64,000 nucleotides of DNA, taken from contig NZ_JAAEEB010000001.1 of assembly GCF_013346935.1 (NCBI RefSeq), positions 186,001-250,000 on the forward strand, given 5' to 3'. Shown piece after piece: positions 19,780 to 28,885 of the stretch; position 1 is the stretch's first letter; each line of letters starts with the position of its first letter. This DNA comes from Lactobacillus melliventris (GTDB lineage: Bacteria; Bacillota; Bacilli; Lactobacillales; Lactobacillaceae). The position numbers and the translations under genes were made by a program. Below the pieces are notes generated by a model, which saw only the letters and a list, made by a program, of their open reading frames with translations, searched no databases and was not told the DNA's origin.

Positions 19780-19806
19780 AAAAGCCCAAGTTTTTGGGCT
19801 TTTTTT
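19780..19806 (+). terminator. Terminator before comEA
   Basis: AAAAGCCCAA pairs with TTGGGCTTTT around a short T-rich loop, followed by more T. Confidence 0.8.
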
Positions 19807-19833
19807 GCGTACTTATCAATGGGGGTTGAAAAA

Positions 19834-20547
19834 ATGAACTGGGAAAAAATTAAAGCTTTTATTGAGGAACACAAACAATATTTTTTCATTGGGATAGTCC
19901 TTTTGGGCATTGTTCTAGTAGTTTGGTCTCAAAGGCCAAACTCAAATGACACTTTTGACGAAATAGATTATAAAAATGAGAATACTGTGCAAAATAAAAA
20001 TCAGTCCGGCAGTGACGCAAGTAAACAGTTGTCAAATACTGAATCTGTTACCAAAAAGGTTGCCGCGACTAAGCCTAAAGATGTGACCTGTGACATATCA
20101 GGCGCGATTAATCACCAAGGCGTCTACACTTTAAAAAGTGGAGCACGTTTAAACGATTTAATTGCGGCCGCAGGTGGGATTAAGAATAATGCGCAGCTAA
20201 AGAATGTTAATCGAGCATTGATATTGAAAGATCAAGATAAAATTCACATTCCATACAAAGGTGAAAAAATTAAAGCAGAGCAAGTCGTTGAATCGGTTTC
20301 TTCCAATGCTTCTAATTCTGCCCCTGAGACAACAAGTGACCAAACTAATGCCGATAACAAGGTGAATATTAATACTGCAAACATAAGTCAACTGCAACAA
20401 CTAAATGGTATTGGTGAAAAAAAGGCTCAGCAAATTATTGCTTACCGTCAAAAAAGCGGAGAATTCAAATCTGTTGAAGATTTAATGCAGGTATCAGGAA
20501 TTGGAGAAAAGACTTTTGCTGCGCTTAAAGACCAACTGGAAATTTGA
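19834..20547 (+). CDS. comEA: ComEA DNA-binding competence protein
   Basis: This 237-residue protein is the membrane-bound DNA receptor of natural transformation. After a short cytoplasmic start there is one transmembrane segment (about residues 16-35), a SLBB domain (CDISGAINHQGVYTL and the following ~50 residues), a low-complexity Ser/Thr/Asn linker and two C-terminal helix-hairpin-helix motifs (LNGIGEKKAQQIIAYR and VSGIGEKTFAAL). The ATG at 19834 lies 8-10 nt after GGGGG; the ATG five codons earlier would overlap that site. comEB is not between comEA and comEC. Confidence 0.92.
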   Translation: MNWEKIKAFIEEHKQYFFIGIVLLGIVLVVWSQRPNSNDTFDEIDYKNENTVQNKNQSGSDASKQLSNTESVTKKVAATKPKDVTCDISGAINHQGVYTLKSGARLNDLIAAAGGIKNNAQLKNVNRALILKDQDKIHIPYKGEKIKAEQVVESVSSNASNSAPETTSDQTNADNKVNINTANISQLQQLNGIGEKKAQQIIAYRQKSGEFKSVEDLMQVSGIGEKTFAALKDQLEI

Positions 20548-22804
20548 TATTCTGCGACCTGGGTTTTTCCTGCTACTGGCCTTATTACTAATTAATTTAA
20601 GTTTCTTGAAATATCAATGCTATACCTTTGTGCAAAAATGTACTTGCCTATTAATAGTTTTTTATTTAGTTTTTTTACTATTATTTAAATTTAATTCTTT
20701 AAAATGGCTAATTTTTATTATTCTTTTGGCAACTATTTTTGGTTTTCACTCTGACATGAGTAAAACTAATTTTGCACTTAAACCTAATACAGCTATTACC
20801 TTTTTTCCAGACAAAATGAAAATTTCCGATGACTGGTTTACGGTTGAAGGGCAGACGGCTGGAAGTAAGATTTTAGTTTCTGGCAAATTGAGTTCAAGTC
20901 AGCTAAAGCAATTAAATTATGGCTATAAAGTTATATTACATGATTTGTCTGGTGAGGTTAACCCAATTGAACCAGCTTCGAATTATGGAGAATTTGACCA
21001 GCAAAAATATTACCGCAGTAAAAAGATTACTCAGCAAGTTAATTTAACGAGCTTTAAGATCCAAATTAAGAAAGGAGGATTAGCAAATTACCTGCATTAC
21101 TGGCGTTTTCAGTTAAAGAAATTTTTGCAAAAGTTTCCACCGATTTTGTCTTTTTTTAGTAATGAACTTATATTGGGAGAAAGCCCTGACCAGAAATTCC
21201 AAACAATACTCAATAATTATCGTGACCTCGGTGTCATTCATATCTTAAGCATTTCTGGTTTGCATGTTGGTATTTACACGCTAGTAATAAGCACAATGTG
21301 CTATTACTGTAAATTAACTGAAAAAGAAACTTTCATTTTTTGCTTGTTTATCTTATTAATCGGTATTTTTCTAAGTAATGGTCAAGCTGGTTTTATTAGA
21401 GCGAGTTTAACCTATATCTTGGGGCAAATTTTTTCGTTGCATAAGCTAAAAATTAATAAGGCAGATCTGCTAGGATTAACGGCTGTTTTGCATATGTCCG
21501 TCAATCCTCGACTCATGATGAGTACTGGAGCTCTTTTAAGTTACACTTTAGCCTTGGGCCTTGAAATGACTAAAAGCCTGACTAAGTTTAGACAGTCCTG
21601 GGCTTTAAACAATTTGTTATTGCCACTACTTTTATTTCATTTCTTTCAGTTTAATCTGATAACGGTCTTTTTTAATTTGTTAGTGGTACCATATTTTAAC
21701 TGGGTTGTTATGCCCTTGACTTTTTTTAATTTAATTATTTTTAACATTAGTCCCCGATGTAGTTATTTCCTTGAAAAGATACTTGAACAAGGTGAGAAAG
21801 TAATTGCGAAGGTTTCTAATAGTAAAATTGGTCTTTTAACATTCGGAAAAATTAATTGGTGGCAATGTCTGTTTTTATTACTGCTAACTGCTATATTGTT
21901 AATGTTAATAAATGAAAAGTCTAAAAGTCAAAAACTGATCAGACATCTTTTTAAGCTTGCGTTCATTATGTATGGATTAATCTTCTTAACGATTCATTTT
22001 CCCCTCAAAGGTCAAGTAACTTTTATTGATGTAGGACAGGGAGATAGTATCTTAATTTCTACGCCCATTTTTAGGCGTGTTTATCTCATTGACGTTGGTG
22101 GAAAGTTAAATTTTAACGGTAAAAAAATAACCCCGCAGATTAATAAAATCACCGTGCCTTTTTTAAAAGCACAGGGAATAAATAAAATTGACGGAATTTT
22201 TCTTAGCCATCAGGATGCCGATCACGTAGGGGACTTAAGGCCACTTTTGAGTCAAATTCGGGTAAAAAAATTGTATATGGCGCAAGGATTGATCAGAAAT
22301 CCTTCATTTTGCAAAAGAATAACAGGTCGAATTCAAAAAGGGCAGATTGTACAGCTGTTAGCCGGTGAAACAATAAATGAGCCACCAATTTCCTTTAAAG
22401 TTGTATATCCCTTTAAGCCAGGTATTGGTAAAAATGAAGATTCACTTTCGTTATTATTTAAATTAGCAAACAAAAGCTGGCTTTTTACCGGAGACCTGGG
22501 CCAAAAAGGGGAACTGGAAATATTGAGCCGTTATCATTTACATGCTGATTATTTTAAGTTAGGACATCATGGAAGTCGAACCGCTTCCAATAAAGAATTT
22601 TTGCAAGCTTTGCAACCAGAAAGAGTCTTTATTTCTGCTGGCCGCAAGAATCGCTTTGGGCACCCTCATCCAGAAACTATTGCTACTCTTCGAAGCCAAC
22701 ATATTCCATGGGCTTCGACTCAGGACTGTGGTATGATAACTTGGAACTATGGTGTTTTAATAAAACCCAAATTTAAAAGATTTTTGCCGGTGATTAAAAA
22801 ATGA
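20516..22804 (+). CDS. comEC: ComEC/Rec2 DNA uptake channel
   Basis: The 762-residue polytopic protein forms the DNA import channel. An N-terminal DUF4131-like region (residues 20-160) is followed by the Competence domain (GVIHILSISGLHVGIYTL, then several helices) and a C-terminal metallo-beta-lactamase-like domain with FIDVGQGDSILIS, LSHQDADHVGDL, FTGDLG and KLGHHGSRTAS. The frame is open from a TTG at 20501, but GGAGAA at 20503-20508 favours the TTG at 20516; comEC then overlaps comEA by 32 nt. The motifs are intact and the frame is unbroken, although transformation in this genus is seldom reported. Confidence 0.92.
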   Translation: MLRLKTNWKFDILRPGFFLLLALLLINLSFLKYQCYTFVQKCTCLLIVFYLVFLLLFKFNSLKWLIFIILLATIFGFHSDMSKTNFALKPNTAITFFPDKMKISDDWFTVEGQTAGSKILVSGKLSSSQLKQLNYGYKVILHDLSGEVNPIEPASNYGEFDQQKYYRSKKITQQVNLTSFKIQIKKGGLANYLHYWRFQLKKFLQKFPPILSFFSNELILGESPDQKFQTILNNYRDLGVIHILSISGLHVGIYTLVISTMCYYCKLTEKETFIFCLFILLIGIFLSNGQAGFIRASLTYILGQIFSLHKLKINKADLLGLTAVLHMSVNPRLMMSTGALLSYTLALGLEMTKSLTKFRQSWALNNLLLPLLLFHFFQFNLITVFFNLLVVPYFNWVVMPLTFFNLIIFNISPRCSYFLEKILEQGEKVIAKVSNSKIGLLTFGKINWWQCLFLLLLTAILLMLINEKSKSQKLIRHLFKLAFIMYGLIFLTIHFPLKGQVTFIDVGQGDSILISTPIFRRVYLIDVGGKLNFNGKKITPQINKITVPFLKAQGINKIDGIFLSHQDADHVGDLRPLLSQIRVKKLYMAQGLIRNPSFCKRITGRIQKGQIVQLLAGETINEPPISFKVVYPFKPGIGKNEDSLSLLFKLANKSWLFTGDLGQKGELEILSRYHLHADYFKLGHHGSRTASNKEFLQALQPERVFISAGRKNRFGHPHPETIATLRSQHIPWASTQDCGMITWNYGVLIKPKFKRFLPVIKK

Positions 22805-23787
22805 CATTACTTTCTTTATTTAAAAACTCAAATAAAAAAATTTTGCATACTTTAATTAATGGAAATGATAGTTTTTTAAATGAATATCTTACTAGCTCGT
22901 ATATACATGATGAGATTTTCGCAGACTATGAAAAAGTATCCGTTGATTGCGAAGCAGAGGGGCTAGACGAATTAATTACTGATCTTACTGAATCAAGTCT
23001 TTTTAGCCAGAAAAAAGTAATAACAATTAAGAACCCTTTTTTCTTAACGTCAAAGGTTTCCCAAAAATATCAAAAGCAGATCATCCAACTGCAAAATATT
23101 TTTGTAAATACTGCAAAACTTGAAGATGTCATAGTTATTGTCGCCTCTTATGAAAAATTAGATCGGCGCAAAAAAATAACGAAGTCCGTCACGCAAAATT
23201 TTAACGTTGTTGAGACTCAAGTTCAACCGTACGATTTGAATAAAGTAATTAAAGCAATTATAACGACCGAGGGCTATCATATTACAAATTCTGCTGCAAC
23301 ATTGTTGCTTGAACGCAGTGACCAGGTTTTAGATATAGTTTTAAGTAATTATAATAAGCTGAAGATGGTAGCTGTTGACAGAAATATCACTACTGAAATA
23401 GTTGAAAAGAATGTTGATTTATCACTAGCACAAAATATTTTTGCAATTTTAGATTCAGCTTTAGCCCAAAACTACCAAGAAGCTATCGCTCGGTTAAATA
23501 ATCAACTTCAAAACGGAAATAATCCAATTCAAATACTTGCGGTTTTTGAAAACCAATTAGAAATGATTTTGCTAGTTAAAATACTTAAAGCAAGAGGGAG
23601 AAGTGAAGCTGAAATTGTAAGAAAACTTGGTGTTCATCCTTATCGTGTTAAGTTGGCGCTAAAAAATAAGTTAGCAAAAGAAAAAGTAGCACAGCTATTA
23701 GAGCAAGCAATTAAACTGGATTATAATTATAAAAATGGTCAATATCGAGCCGATAATTTTTTGAAGCTCTTTATTCTTAATGTTTAA
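22801..23787 (+). CDS. holA: DNA polymerase III delta subunit
   Basis: This 328-residue protein matches the delta subunit, the clamp-loader 'wrench' that opens the sliding clamp. The N-terminal LINGNDSFLNEYL, the central ITTEIVEKNVD and the C-terminal NPIQILAVFENQLEMILLVK with a late LDYNYKNGQYRADNFLKLFIL are typical. It follows comEC with a 4-nt overlap, and rpsT lies convergently after it; holA next to comEC and rpsT is the usual Firmicutes arrangement. Confidence 0.92.
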   Translation: MTLLSLFKNSNKKILHTLINGNDSFLNEYLTSSYIHDEIFADYEKVSVDCEAEGLDELITDLTESSLFSQKKVITIKNPFFLTSKVSQKYQKQIIQLQNIFVNTAKLEDVIVIVASYEKLDRRKKITKSVTQNFNVVETQVQPYDLNKVIKAIITTEGYHITNSAATLLLERSDQVLDIVLSNYNKLKMVAVDRNITTEIVEKNVDLSLAQNIFAILDSALAQNYQEAIARLNNQLQNGNNPIQILAVFENQLEMILLVKILKARGRSEAEIVRKLGVHPYRVKLALKNKLAKEKVAQLLEQAIKLDYNYKNGQYRADNFLKLFILNV

Positions 23788-23810
23788 TTACGTATAAATT
23801 TTGGTAAATA

Positions 23811-23845
23811 AAAAGACAGAAATGATTTTCACTTCTGTCTTTTTG
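23811..23845. terminator. Bidirectional terminator between holA and rpsT
   Basis: AAAAGACAGAA (23811-23821) pairs with TTCTGTCTTTT (23833-23843). A and T tracts on both sides serve both convergent genes. Confidence 0.85.
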
Positions 23846-23865
23846 ATTATCATTTAATCAAATTA

Positions 23866-24117
23866 TTATTTTGCAAGTTTAGCTAAACGGCTCTTATCAC
23901 GGCTAGCTTTATTCTTGTGAATAAGTCCTTTTGAAGCTGCCTTGTCAATAGCACGAGCAGCAGCTACATGTAATTCGGAGGCGTTATCAGCACCAGCAGC
24001 TTGAGCAGTCTTGAACTTCTTAACGGCAGTTCTTAACTTGTTCATTTGAGCAGCATTGCGCTTTCTAGCAGCATCTTGAGTCTTAACACGCTTAATAGCT
24101 GATTTGATTTGTGGCAT
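23866..24117 (-). CDS. rpsT: 30S ribosomal protein S20
   Basis: The 83-residue basic, helical protein starts [13 protein letters not shown] and ends [13 protein letters not shown], as S20 does. It binds 16S rRNA early in assembly. The start at 24117 is set by a GGAGGTG site 7 nt upstream; a longer frame to 24183 has no ribosome site and is not conserved in type. It is transcribed away from rpsO. Confidence 0.96.
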   Translation of the reverse strand: MPQIKSAIKRVKTQDAARKRNAAQMNKLRTAVKKFKTAQAAGADNASELHVAAARAIDKAASKGLIHKNKASRDKSRLAKLAK

Positions 24118-24195
24118 AAAATTCACCTCCATTGATCGTAATTCTACTTTATAGATTATACTGAAAGATAATTGCAGATGCAAGATAAATTATAC

Positions 24196-24227
24196 TTGCT
24201 TTTTAAAAAAATTGTCTGTATTATACT
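24196..24227 (+). promoter_or_regulatory. rpsO promoter
   Basis: TTGCTT (24196-24201), a 17-bp spacer and TATTAT (24219-24224, overlapping TATACT) precede rpsO. The expected start point is just before the GTTAAC-rich leader. Confidence 0.55.
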
Positions 24228-24236
24228 ATTGTTGTG

Positions 24237-24290
24237 AACCGTTAACGCTGTTTGCACGCTCACACCTGACGGTTAACGTTGTTAACGGCA
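24237..24290 (+). promoter_or_regulatory. rpsO leader with three GTTAAC copies, possible S15 autoregulatory structure
   Basis: CCGTTAAC (24239-24246) is exactly complementary to GTTAACGG (24281-24288). A third GTTAAC (24272-24277) can instead pair with the first copy (7 bp with the flanking C-G) or form a 3-nt-loop hairpin with the last. The pairings are mutually exclusive, as expected for a regulated leader. Ribosomal protein S15 represses its own mRNA through leader structures in other bacteria; equivalence here is inference. Confidence 0.45.
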
Positions 24291-24317
24291 ATTATTTTAG
24301 TGAAAGGTGAAAATATT

Positions 24318-24587
24318 ATGGCAATTTCAAAAGCTGAAAAAGATGAAATCATTCAAAAATTTGCGACTCACGAAGGTGATACAGGTTCAACTGAGGTTCA
24401 AGTGGCAATCTTGACTACAGATATTAACAATCTGACTGAGCATATGAGAAATCACTCACATGACCACCATTCTTATGTTGGCCTGTTGAAGAAAATTGGT
24501 CACCGTCGTAACTTGCTTCGTTATTTACAAAACAAAGATATTAATCGCTATCGTGAATTAATTAAGAAGTTAGGCTTACGTCGTTAA
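24318..24587 (+). CDS. rpsO: 30S ribosomal protein S15
   Basis: The 89-residue protein is of exactly the standard length and shows [30 protein letters not shown] and [10 protein letters not shown], the S15 fold that binds the central domain of 16S rRNA. The ATG at 24318 follows GAAAGGTGAAAA; the longer frame from 24279 reads into the leader. The next gene is rnjB, a common neighbour in lactobacilli. Confidence 0.97.
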   Translation: MAISKAEKDEIIQKFATHEGDTGSTEVQVAILTTDINNLTEHMRNHSHDHHSYVGLLKKIGHRRNLLRYLQNKDINRYRELIKKLGLRR

Positions 24588-24602
24588 TTTTAATTGAGAT
24601 CT

Positions 24603-24638
24603 AAAAAAGCTGGTTCGAGTATTGAATCGGCTTTTTTA
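24603..24638 (+). terminator. Terminator after rpsO
   Basis: AAAAAAGC-TGGTTC pairs imperfectly with GAATCG-GCTTTTTT (G-T pairs) and is followed by TTATTTTT. Confidence 0.75.
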
Positions 24639-24747
24639 TTTTTGTCATAATACCATTTTATGCTAGAATAAAAAAAGATACTTTTTACGTTGTGATCATC
24701 TGATCCATAAATAACAACTGAATAGCAATTAAAGAAAAGGAAATATA

Positions 24748-26532
24748 ATGACTGATCAAGTTAAAATTATGATTCTGAGCGGTGTTCGTGAGCAAGGAAA
24801 AGACATGTTCGCTGTTCAAGTTAATGATGAAATTTTTGTTCTTGATGCCGGCCTTAAATATCCCGACAGTACATTGTTTGGAATAGATCTGGTTATTCCA
24901 GATCTGGATTTTTTCGAGCAATATGGTGATCAGGTAGTCGGCATCTTTTTGACACATGGACATGCAGATTCAATTGGGGCACTACCTTATATTCTACGAA
25001 AATATGACATTCCAGTTTTTGGCTCCCAATTAACAATTGAATTGGCTAAGATAACAGTAAGACGTGAGAATAAACGGTGTAAAAACAGTCTCTTTCACGT
25101 GATTGATGCGGAAACAGAGATTGAATTTAAAAACGCCAATATCTCTTTTTTCCCAACTACGCATTCCATCCCTGATTCTCTTGGTATTGACGTGCATACT
25201 CCAGCCGGAGAGGTGGTTTACACAGGCGATTTTAAATTTGACCCTTCCGCTGCTCCTAAATACCGGACTGATCTAGATCGATTAGCTGAAATTGGTCAAA
25301 AAAAGGTATTAGCTTTATTAAGTGATTCTTCAAATGCAGAGGCATCTTTACCAAATGTTGCTGAACAGAACATTGGAGATTATGTTACAAATGTTTTTCG
25401 TAATGCAAATGGTCGGGTAATTGTTGCTGCAAAAGCCTCGAATTTGATTAGAATTCAAGAAGTTTTAAACGCGGCCTATCAAACGGGTAGACATGTTTTA
25501 CTGACTGGAAGAGATTTAGCCAAAATCGTTCGTACTGCAATGAATCTGGGTTATTTGAATGTCCCTAAAGGTTTATTAATGAGGGTTAAAAATTTAAAAG
25601 AAACTCCAGATGAAAAGACGGTTATTTTGGAAACCGGTCAAATGGGTGAGCCCTTAAATTCATTGCAAAAGATGGCTAAGAACCGTCACAGCATGATCAC
25701 AATTCATAAGGGCGACCTAGTCTTTATTGCGACGACCCCTTCTCATTCTGTGGAAACGGTTGTGGCACAAACCAGTGATCTGGTTTATCGTGCTGGTGGG
25801 ACCGTTATTCAATTAGGTAAGGCAAAGCATACCAGTGGACACGCGACAGGCCGTGATTTGCAACTACTTATTGATATTTTGAAACCGCAATTTTTAATTC
25901 CCGTTATTGGTGAATATCGACTGCTTGAAGTACACAAGGACTTAGCTATTAGGGCAGGAATGGATAAAGATAATATTTTTATTACCAAGAATGGAGATTG
26001 CTTAAACTACGATTTCAATCAAAAGCGACTTTATTTAACAGATCCGGTCCCAGGTGAGGATACGATGATTGACGGTTCTGGTATCGGGGATGTTGGTAAT
26101 ATTGTTTTACGAGACAGAGAAGTATTATCAGATGACGGTATTTTCATTGCTGTAGTCACTATTGATCGCCGTAAGAAAAAGATTATTGCTCAACCACAAG
26201 TTACCAGCAGAGGCTTTGTTTACATTAAGGCCAATCAGCAACTGATGCGTGACAGCATTGAATTGATTAAAAAAACTATCAATAATAATTTTGAACATAA
26301 AAAATTTGATTGGACTGAAATTAAGCAAGATGTTCGTAATGATTTGGAAAAGTTTCTCTACCGCAAAACGAATAGACGCCCAGTAGTTTTACCAGTAGTA
26401 ATGGAAGTTAACCAAAACCGCCATCGTGCTATGCAGAAGAGAAACAGCAAGAGCGAGTTGCCCAAGAAAGAAACTCATCATCCTGTTGATGTCAATAAAA
26501 CCGGTCAGAGAATTATCAAGAAAGATAAATAA
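24748..26532 (+). CDS. rnjB: Ribonuclease J2
   Basis: This 594-residue beta-CASP protein is the second RNase J of the window. It aligns through TTHSIPDSLG, TGDFKFD, HTSGH and the C-terminal domain with the J1 protein at 11341-13020. Two metal or active-site positions differ: the zinc motif reads HGHADS (residues 70-75, J1 has HGHEDH) and PVIGEYR has Ile387 where J1 has His (PVHGEYR). This fits J2, which in Firmicutes is weakly active and works in a complex with J1. The C-terminal ~30 residues are basic and extended. It lies after rpsO and abuts the next TPR gene. Confidence 0.93.
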   Translation: MTDQVKIMILSGVREQGKDMFAVQVNDEIFVLDAGLKYPDSTLFGIDLVIPDLDFFEQYGDQVVGIFLTHGHADSIGALPYILRKYDIPVFGSQLTIELAKITVRRENKRCKNSLFHVIDAETEIEFKNANISFFPTTHSIPDSLGIDVHTPAGEVVYTGDFKFDPSAAPKYRTDLDRLAEIGQKKVLALLSDSSNAEASLPNVAEQNIGDYVTNVFRNANGRVIVAAKASNLIRIQEVLNAAYQTGRHVLLTGRDLAKIVRTAMNLGYLNVPKGLLMRVKNLKETPDEKTVILETGQMGEPLNSLQKMAKNRHSMITIHKGDLVFIATTPSHSVETVVAQTSDLVYRAGGTVIQLGKAKHTSGHATGRDLQLLIDILKPQFLIPVIGEYRLLEVHKDLAIRAGMDKDNIFITKNGDCLNYDFNQKRLYLTDPVPGEDTMIDGSGIGDVGNIVLRDREVLSDDGIFIAVVTIDRRKKKIIAQPQVTSRGFVYIKANQQLMRDSIELIKKTINNNFEHKKFDWTEIKQDVRNDLEKFLYRKTNRRPVVLPVVMEVNQNRHRAMQKRNSKSELPKKETHHPVDVNKTGQRIIKKDK

Positions 26533-27366
26533 ATGACCTCATTAAGTCAAAAGAATCTGCTTAGTTTAGCCCAAAAATCTGCAGCAAAAGGAGATTTTGC
26601 TCAAGCAATACAAAATCTTGAAGAAGCACTAAGAGACGGACCAAGTAATGAAGTCATACTTAGTCTTTGCGAGCTTTATCTCAAAGATAAACAAAATTAT
26701 TCAGCTTATGAGCTAATTAAAGAAGAAAAAGACTTGTTTACTAATCCTAAAATTTTTCGCGAATACAGTAGAATTCTGAAAATGAATCACTTTGCTATTG
26801 AAGCATTAGAGGTAAAAAATATTACCGCATACGAGTTACCGGATTTAGTTGAACCTGTTAGTAAGACGAAGCAGCAGCAAATAATGGTTACTTTCAAGCA
26901 AAAAAGCAAGCCGACAAAATTTGATTACGAACAATTATTTAAGTTAGATTTACCAAATTTTAAAAATTTTGCTCAGAGTTTGTTGCTGGATCCAAGTTTA
27001 AACTTTGCAATTCGGCTGGTTTTAATTGAGGATTTGTTTCGCCTGGGACTTCAAAAAACATTTAGGGTTTTGGTATTGGGGCAGGAAGAGCAATTTATTC
27101 CACAAAAAATAAATTTACTCGAAAAAGATGCGATATATCGAGAAGTTGTATCAGGCATCGGCTCTCGGTATTATCATAAACCGAGCCAGCTTCCTGCAGT
27201 TTTAGGCGAAGTAAATTTGATTTTGGGCAGTCTTTATCCTAAACTATATAAGTATGTTGATAATCCTGACAGTTTTGCCAGTGACATTGCTTCTTATATT
27301 GAAAATCATGATGGCCGAAGCAATCAAAAACTGTTTGAGAAAATCGATAATAATATATCCGAATAA
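26533..27366 (+). CDS. TPR-like helical protein, unknown function
   Basis: This 277-residue protein starts at the base after the rnjB stop. The N-terminal ~100 residues look like tetratricopeptide repeats (LSLAQKSAAKGDFAQAIQNLEEAL). The rest is helical with no motif that I can name (DLPNFKNFAQSLLLDPSLNFAIRLVLIEDLFRLG). No signal peptide or membrane segment is seen. Coupling to rnjB suggests a link with RNA metabolism, but this is context only. Confidence 0.8.
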   Translation: MTSLSQKNLLSLAQKSAAKGDFAQAIQNLEEALRDGPSNEVILSLCELYLKDKQNYSAYELIKEEKDLFTNPKIFREYSRILKMNHFAIEALEVKNITAYELPDLVEPVSKTKQQQIMVTFKQKSKPTKFDYEQLFKLDLPNFKNFAQSLLLDPSLNFAIRLVLIEDLFRLGLQKTFRVLVLGQEEQFIPQKINLLEKDAIYREVVSGIGSRYYHKPSQLPAVLGEVNLILGSLYPKLYKYVDNPDSFASDIASYIENHDGRSNQKLFEKIDNNISE

Positions 27367-27382
27367 AATTGGATAAAATGTC

Positions 27383-27410
27383 TTTACTTTTTCAAAGTAT
27401 TTAGTATAAT
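27383..27410 (+). promoter_or_regulatory. tuf promoter
   Basis: TTTACT (27383-27388), a 16-bp spacer and a consensus TATAAT (27405-27410) give a strong promoter. The resulting ~135-nt leader holds two small hairpins (GCAT-N6-ATGC near 27432 and TAGGCA-TT-TGCCTA at 27456-27469). Confidence 0.7.
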
Positions 27411-27551
27411 AGCAAAGGACGTTTTCATTAGGCATGGCTCTATGCATTAAAATACTAGGCATTTGCCTATGAAAGTAGTACAATATTCAACAGAGAACTA
27501 TCCGTTACTTACTCAACGGACTTCTTGCAAATTTACAGGAGGGTCATTTTA

Positions 27552-28742
27552 ATGGCAGAAAAAGAACATTACGTTAGAACAAAGCCACACGTAAACATTG
27601 GTACTATCGGTCACGTTGACCATGGTAAGACCACTTTAACAGCGGCTATTACTAAAGTTTTATCAGAAAAGGGCTTGGCTAAGGCAGAAGATTATTCAGA
27701 AATCGATGCAGCTCCAGAAGAAAAGGAACGTGGTATTACTATTAATACCGCTCACGTAGAGTACGAAACTGAAAATCGTCACTACGCCCACATGGATGCC
27801 CCAGGTCACGCCGATTACATCAAGAACATGATTACTGGTGCCGCACAAATGGATGGAGCTATTTTAGTTGTTGCCGCAACTGATGGTCCTATGCCACAAA
27901 CTCGTGAACACATTTTACTTGCTCGTCAAGTTGGTGTTAACTACATTGTTGTTTTCTTAAACAAGACTGACTTAGTTGACGACCCAGAATTAATTGACTT
28001 GGTTGAAATGGAAGTTCGTGACTTGTTGACTGAATACGATTATCCTGGTGATGACATTCCAGTTATCCGTGGTTCAGCATTGAAAGCTTTACAAGGTGAC
28101 AAGGAACAAGAAGAAGTTATCATGAAGTTGATGGACACAGTTGATGAATACATTCCAACTCCTGAACGTCAAACTGATAAGCCATTCTTGATGCCAGTTG
28201 AAGATGTCTTCACTATTACTGGTCGTGGTACTGTTGCTTCTGGTCGTATCGATCGTGGTACAGTTAAGATTGGTGATGAAGTTGAGATTGTCGGTTTGGT
28301 AGATAAAGTTCTTAAATCAGTTGTAACTGGTTTGGAAATGTTCCACAAGACTTTGGACTTAGGTGAAGCTGGAGACAACGTTGGTGTATTGCTTCGTGGT
28401 ATTGACCGTGACCAAGTTGTTCGTGGACAAGTTTTGGCTGCACCTGGCTCAATTCAAACTCACCACGAGTTTAAAGGCCAAGTTTACGTTTTGAAGAAAG
28501 AGGAAGGCGGACGTCATACGCCATTCTTCTCAGATTACCGTCCACAATTCTATTTCCACACTACAGATATTACTGGAGAAATTGAATTACCAGAAGGTAC
28601 TGAAATGGTTATGCCTGGCGATAACACAGAATTTACTGTTAAATTAATTAAACCAGCAGCCATTGAAAAGGGTACTAAATTCACTATCCGTGAAGGTGGT
28701 CGTACTGTTGGTGCTGGTCAAGTTACTGAAATTCTTGACTAG
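27552..28742 (+). CDS. tuf: Elongation factor Tu
   Basis: The 396-residue GTPase carries aminoacyl-tRNA to the ribosome. [10 protein letters not shown] is G1, DAPGHADY G3 and NKTD G4; [17 protein letters not shown] opens domain 2. The ATG at 27552 lies after a GGAGGGT site and gives the standard length. Codon use is strongly biased, as expected for a very highly expressed gene. It is monocistronic, between its own promoter and a strong terminator. Confidence 0.98.
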   Translation: MAEKEHYVRTKPHVNIGTIGHVDHGKTTLTAAITKVLSEKGLAKAEDYSEIDAAPEEKERGITINTAHVEYETENRHYAHMDAPGHADYIKNMITGAAQMDGAILVVAATDGPMPQTREHILLARQVGVNYIVVFLNKTDLVDDPELIDLVEMEVRDLLTEYDYPGDDIPVIRGSALKALQGDKEQEEVIMKLMDTVDEYIPTPERQTDKPFLMPVEDVFTITGRGTVASGRIDRGTVKIGDEVEIVGLVDKVLKSVVTGLEMFHKTLDLGEAGDNVGVLLRGIDRDQVVRGQVLAAPGSIQTHHEFKGQVYVLKKEEGGRHTPFFSDYRPQFYFHTTDITGEIELPEGTEMVMPGDNTEFTVKLIKPAAIEKGTKFTIREGGRTVGAGQVTEILD

Positions 28743-28760
28743 TTCGTTAAAAACAGTTTA

Positions 28761-28797
28761 AAAAGATGTACTTCTTCATAGAAGTACATCTTTTTTT
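28761..28797 (+). terminator. tuf terminator
   Basis: AAAAGATGTACTTCT and AGAAGTACATCTTTT form a 15-bp perfect stem with a TCAT loop, followed by a T run. Confidence 0.95.
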
Positions 28798-28805
28798 GCC
28801 TAAGT

Positions 28806-28834
28806 TTGTTTTTTGCGAGCGTTTAATGTAAGAT
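28806..28834 (+). promoter_or_regulatory. Possible tig promoter
   Basis: TTGTTT (28806-28811), 17 bp and TAAGAT (28829-28834) lie between the tuf terminator and tig. Each hexamer matches four of six consensus bases. Confidence 0.35.
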
Positions 28835-28885
28835 AATTTAGTATGTAACGATGCAATTTAACTTGACATTGGAGGTATTTAATTA

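Noticed and set aside
24118-24183. N-terminal extension of the S20 frame.
   Set aside because: The start at 24117 has a GGAGGTG site and the exact S20 N-terminus; the extension is non-conserved leader sequence.
27434-27472. A 12-codon frame ([12 protein letters not shown]) in the tuf leader.
   Set aside because: The closest purine run, AAAGGA, is 14 nt from the ATG and lies at the expected transcript start, so translation is unlikely.
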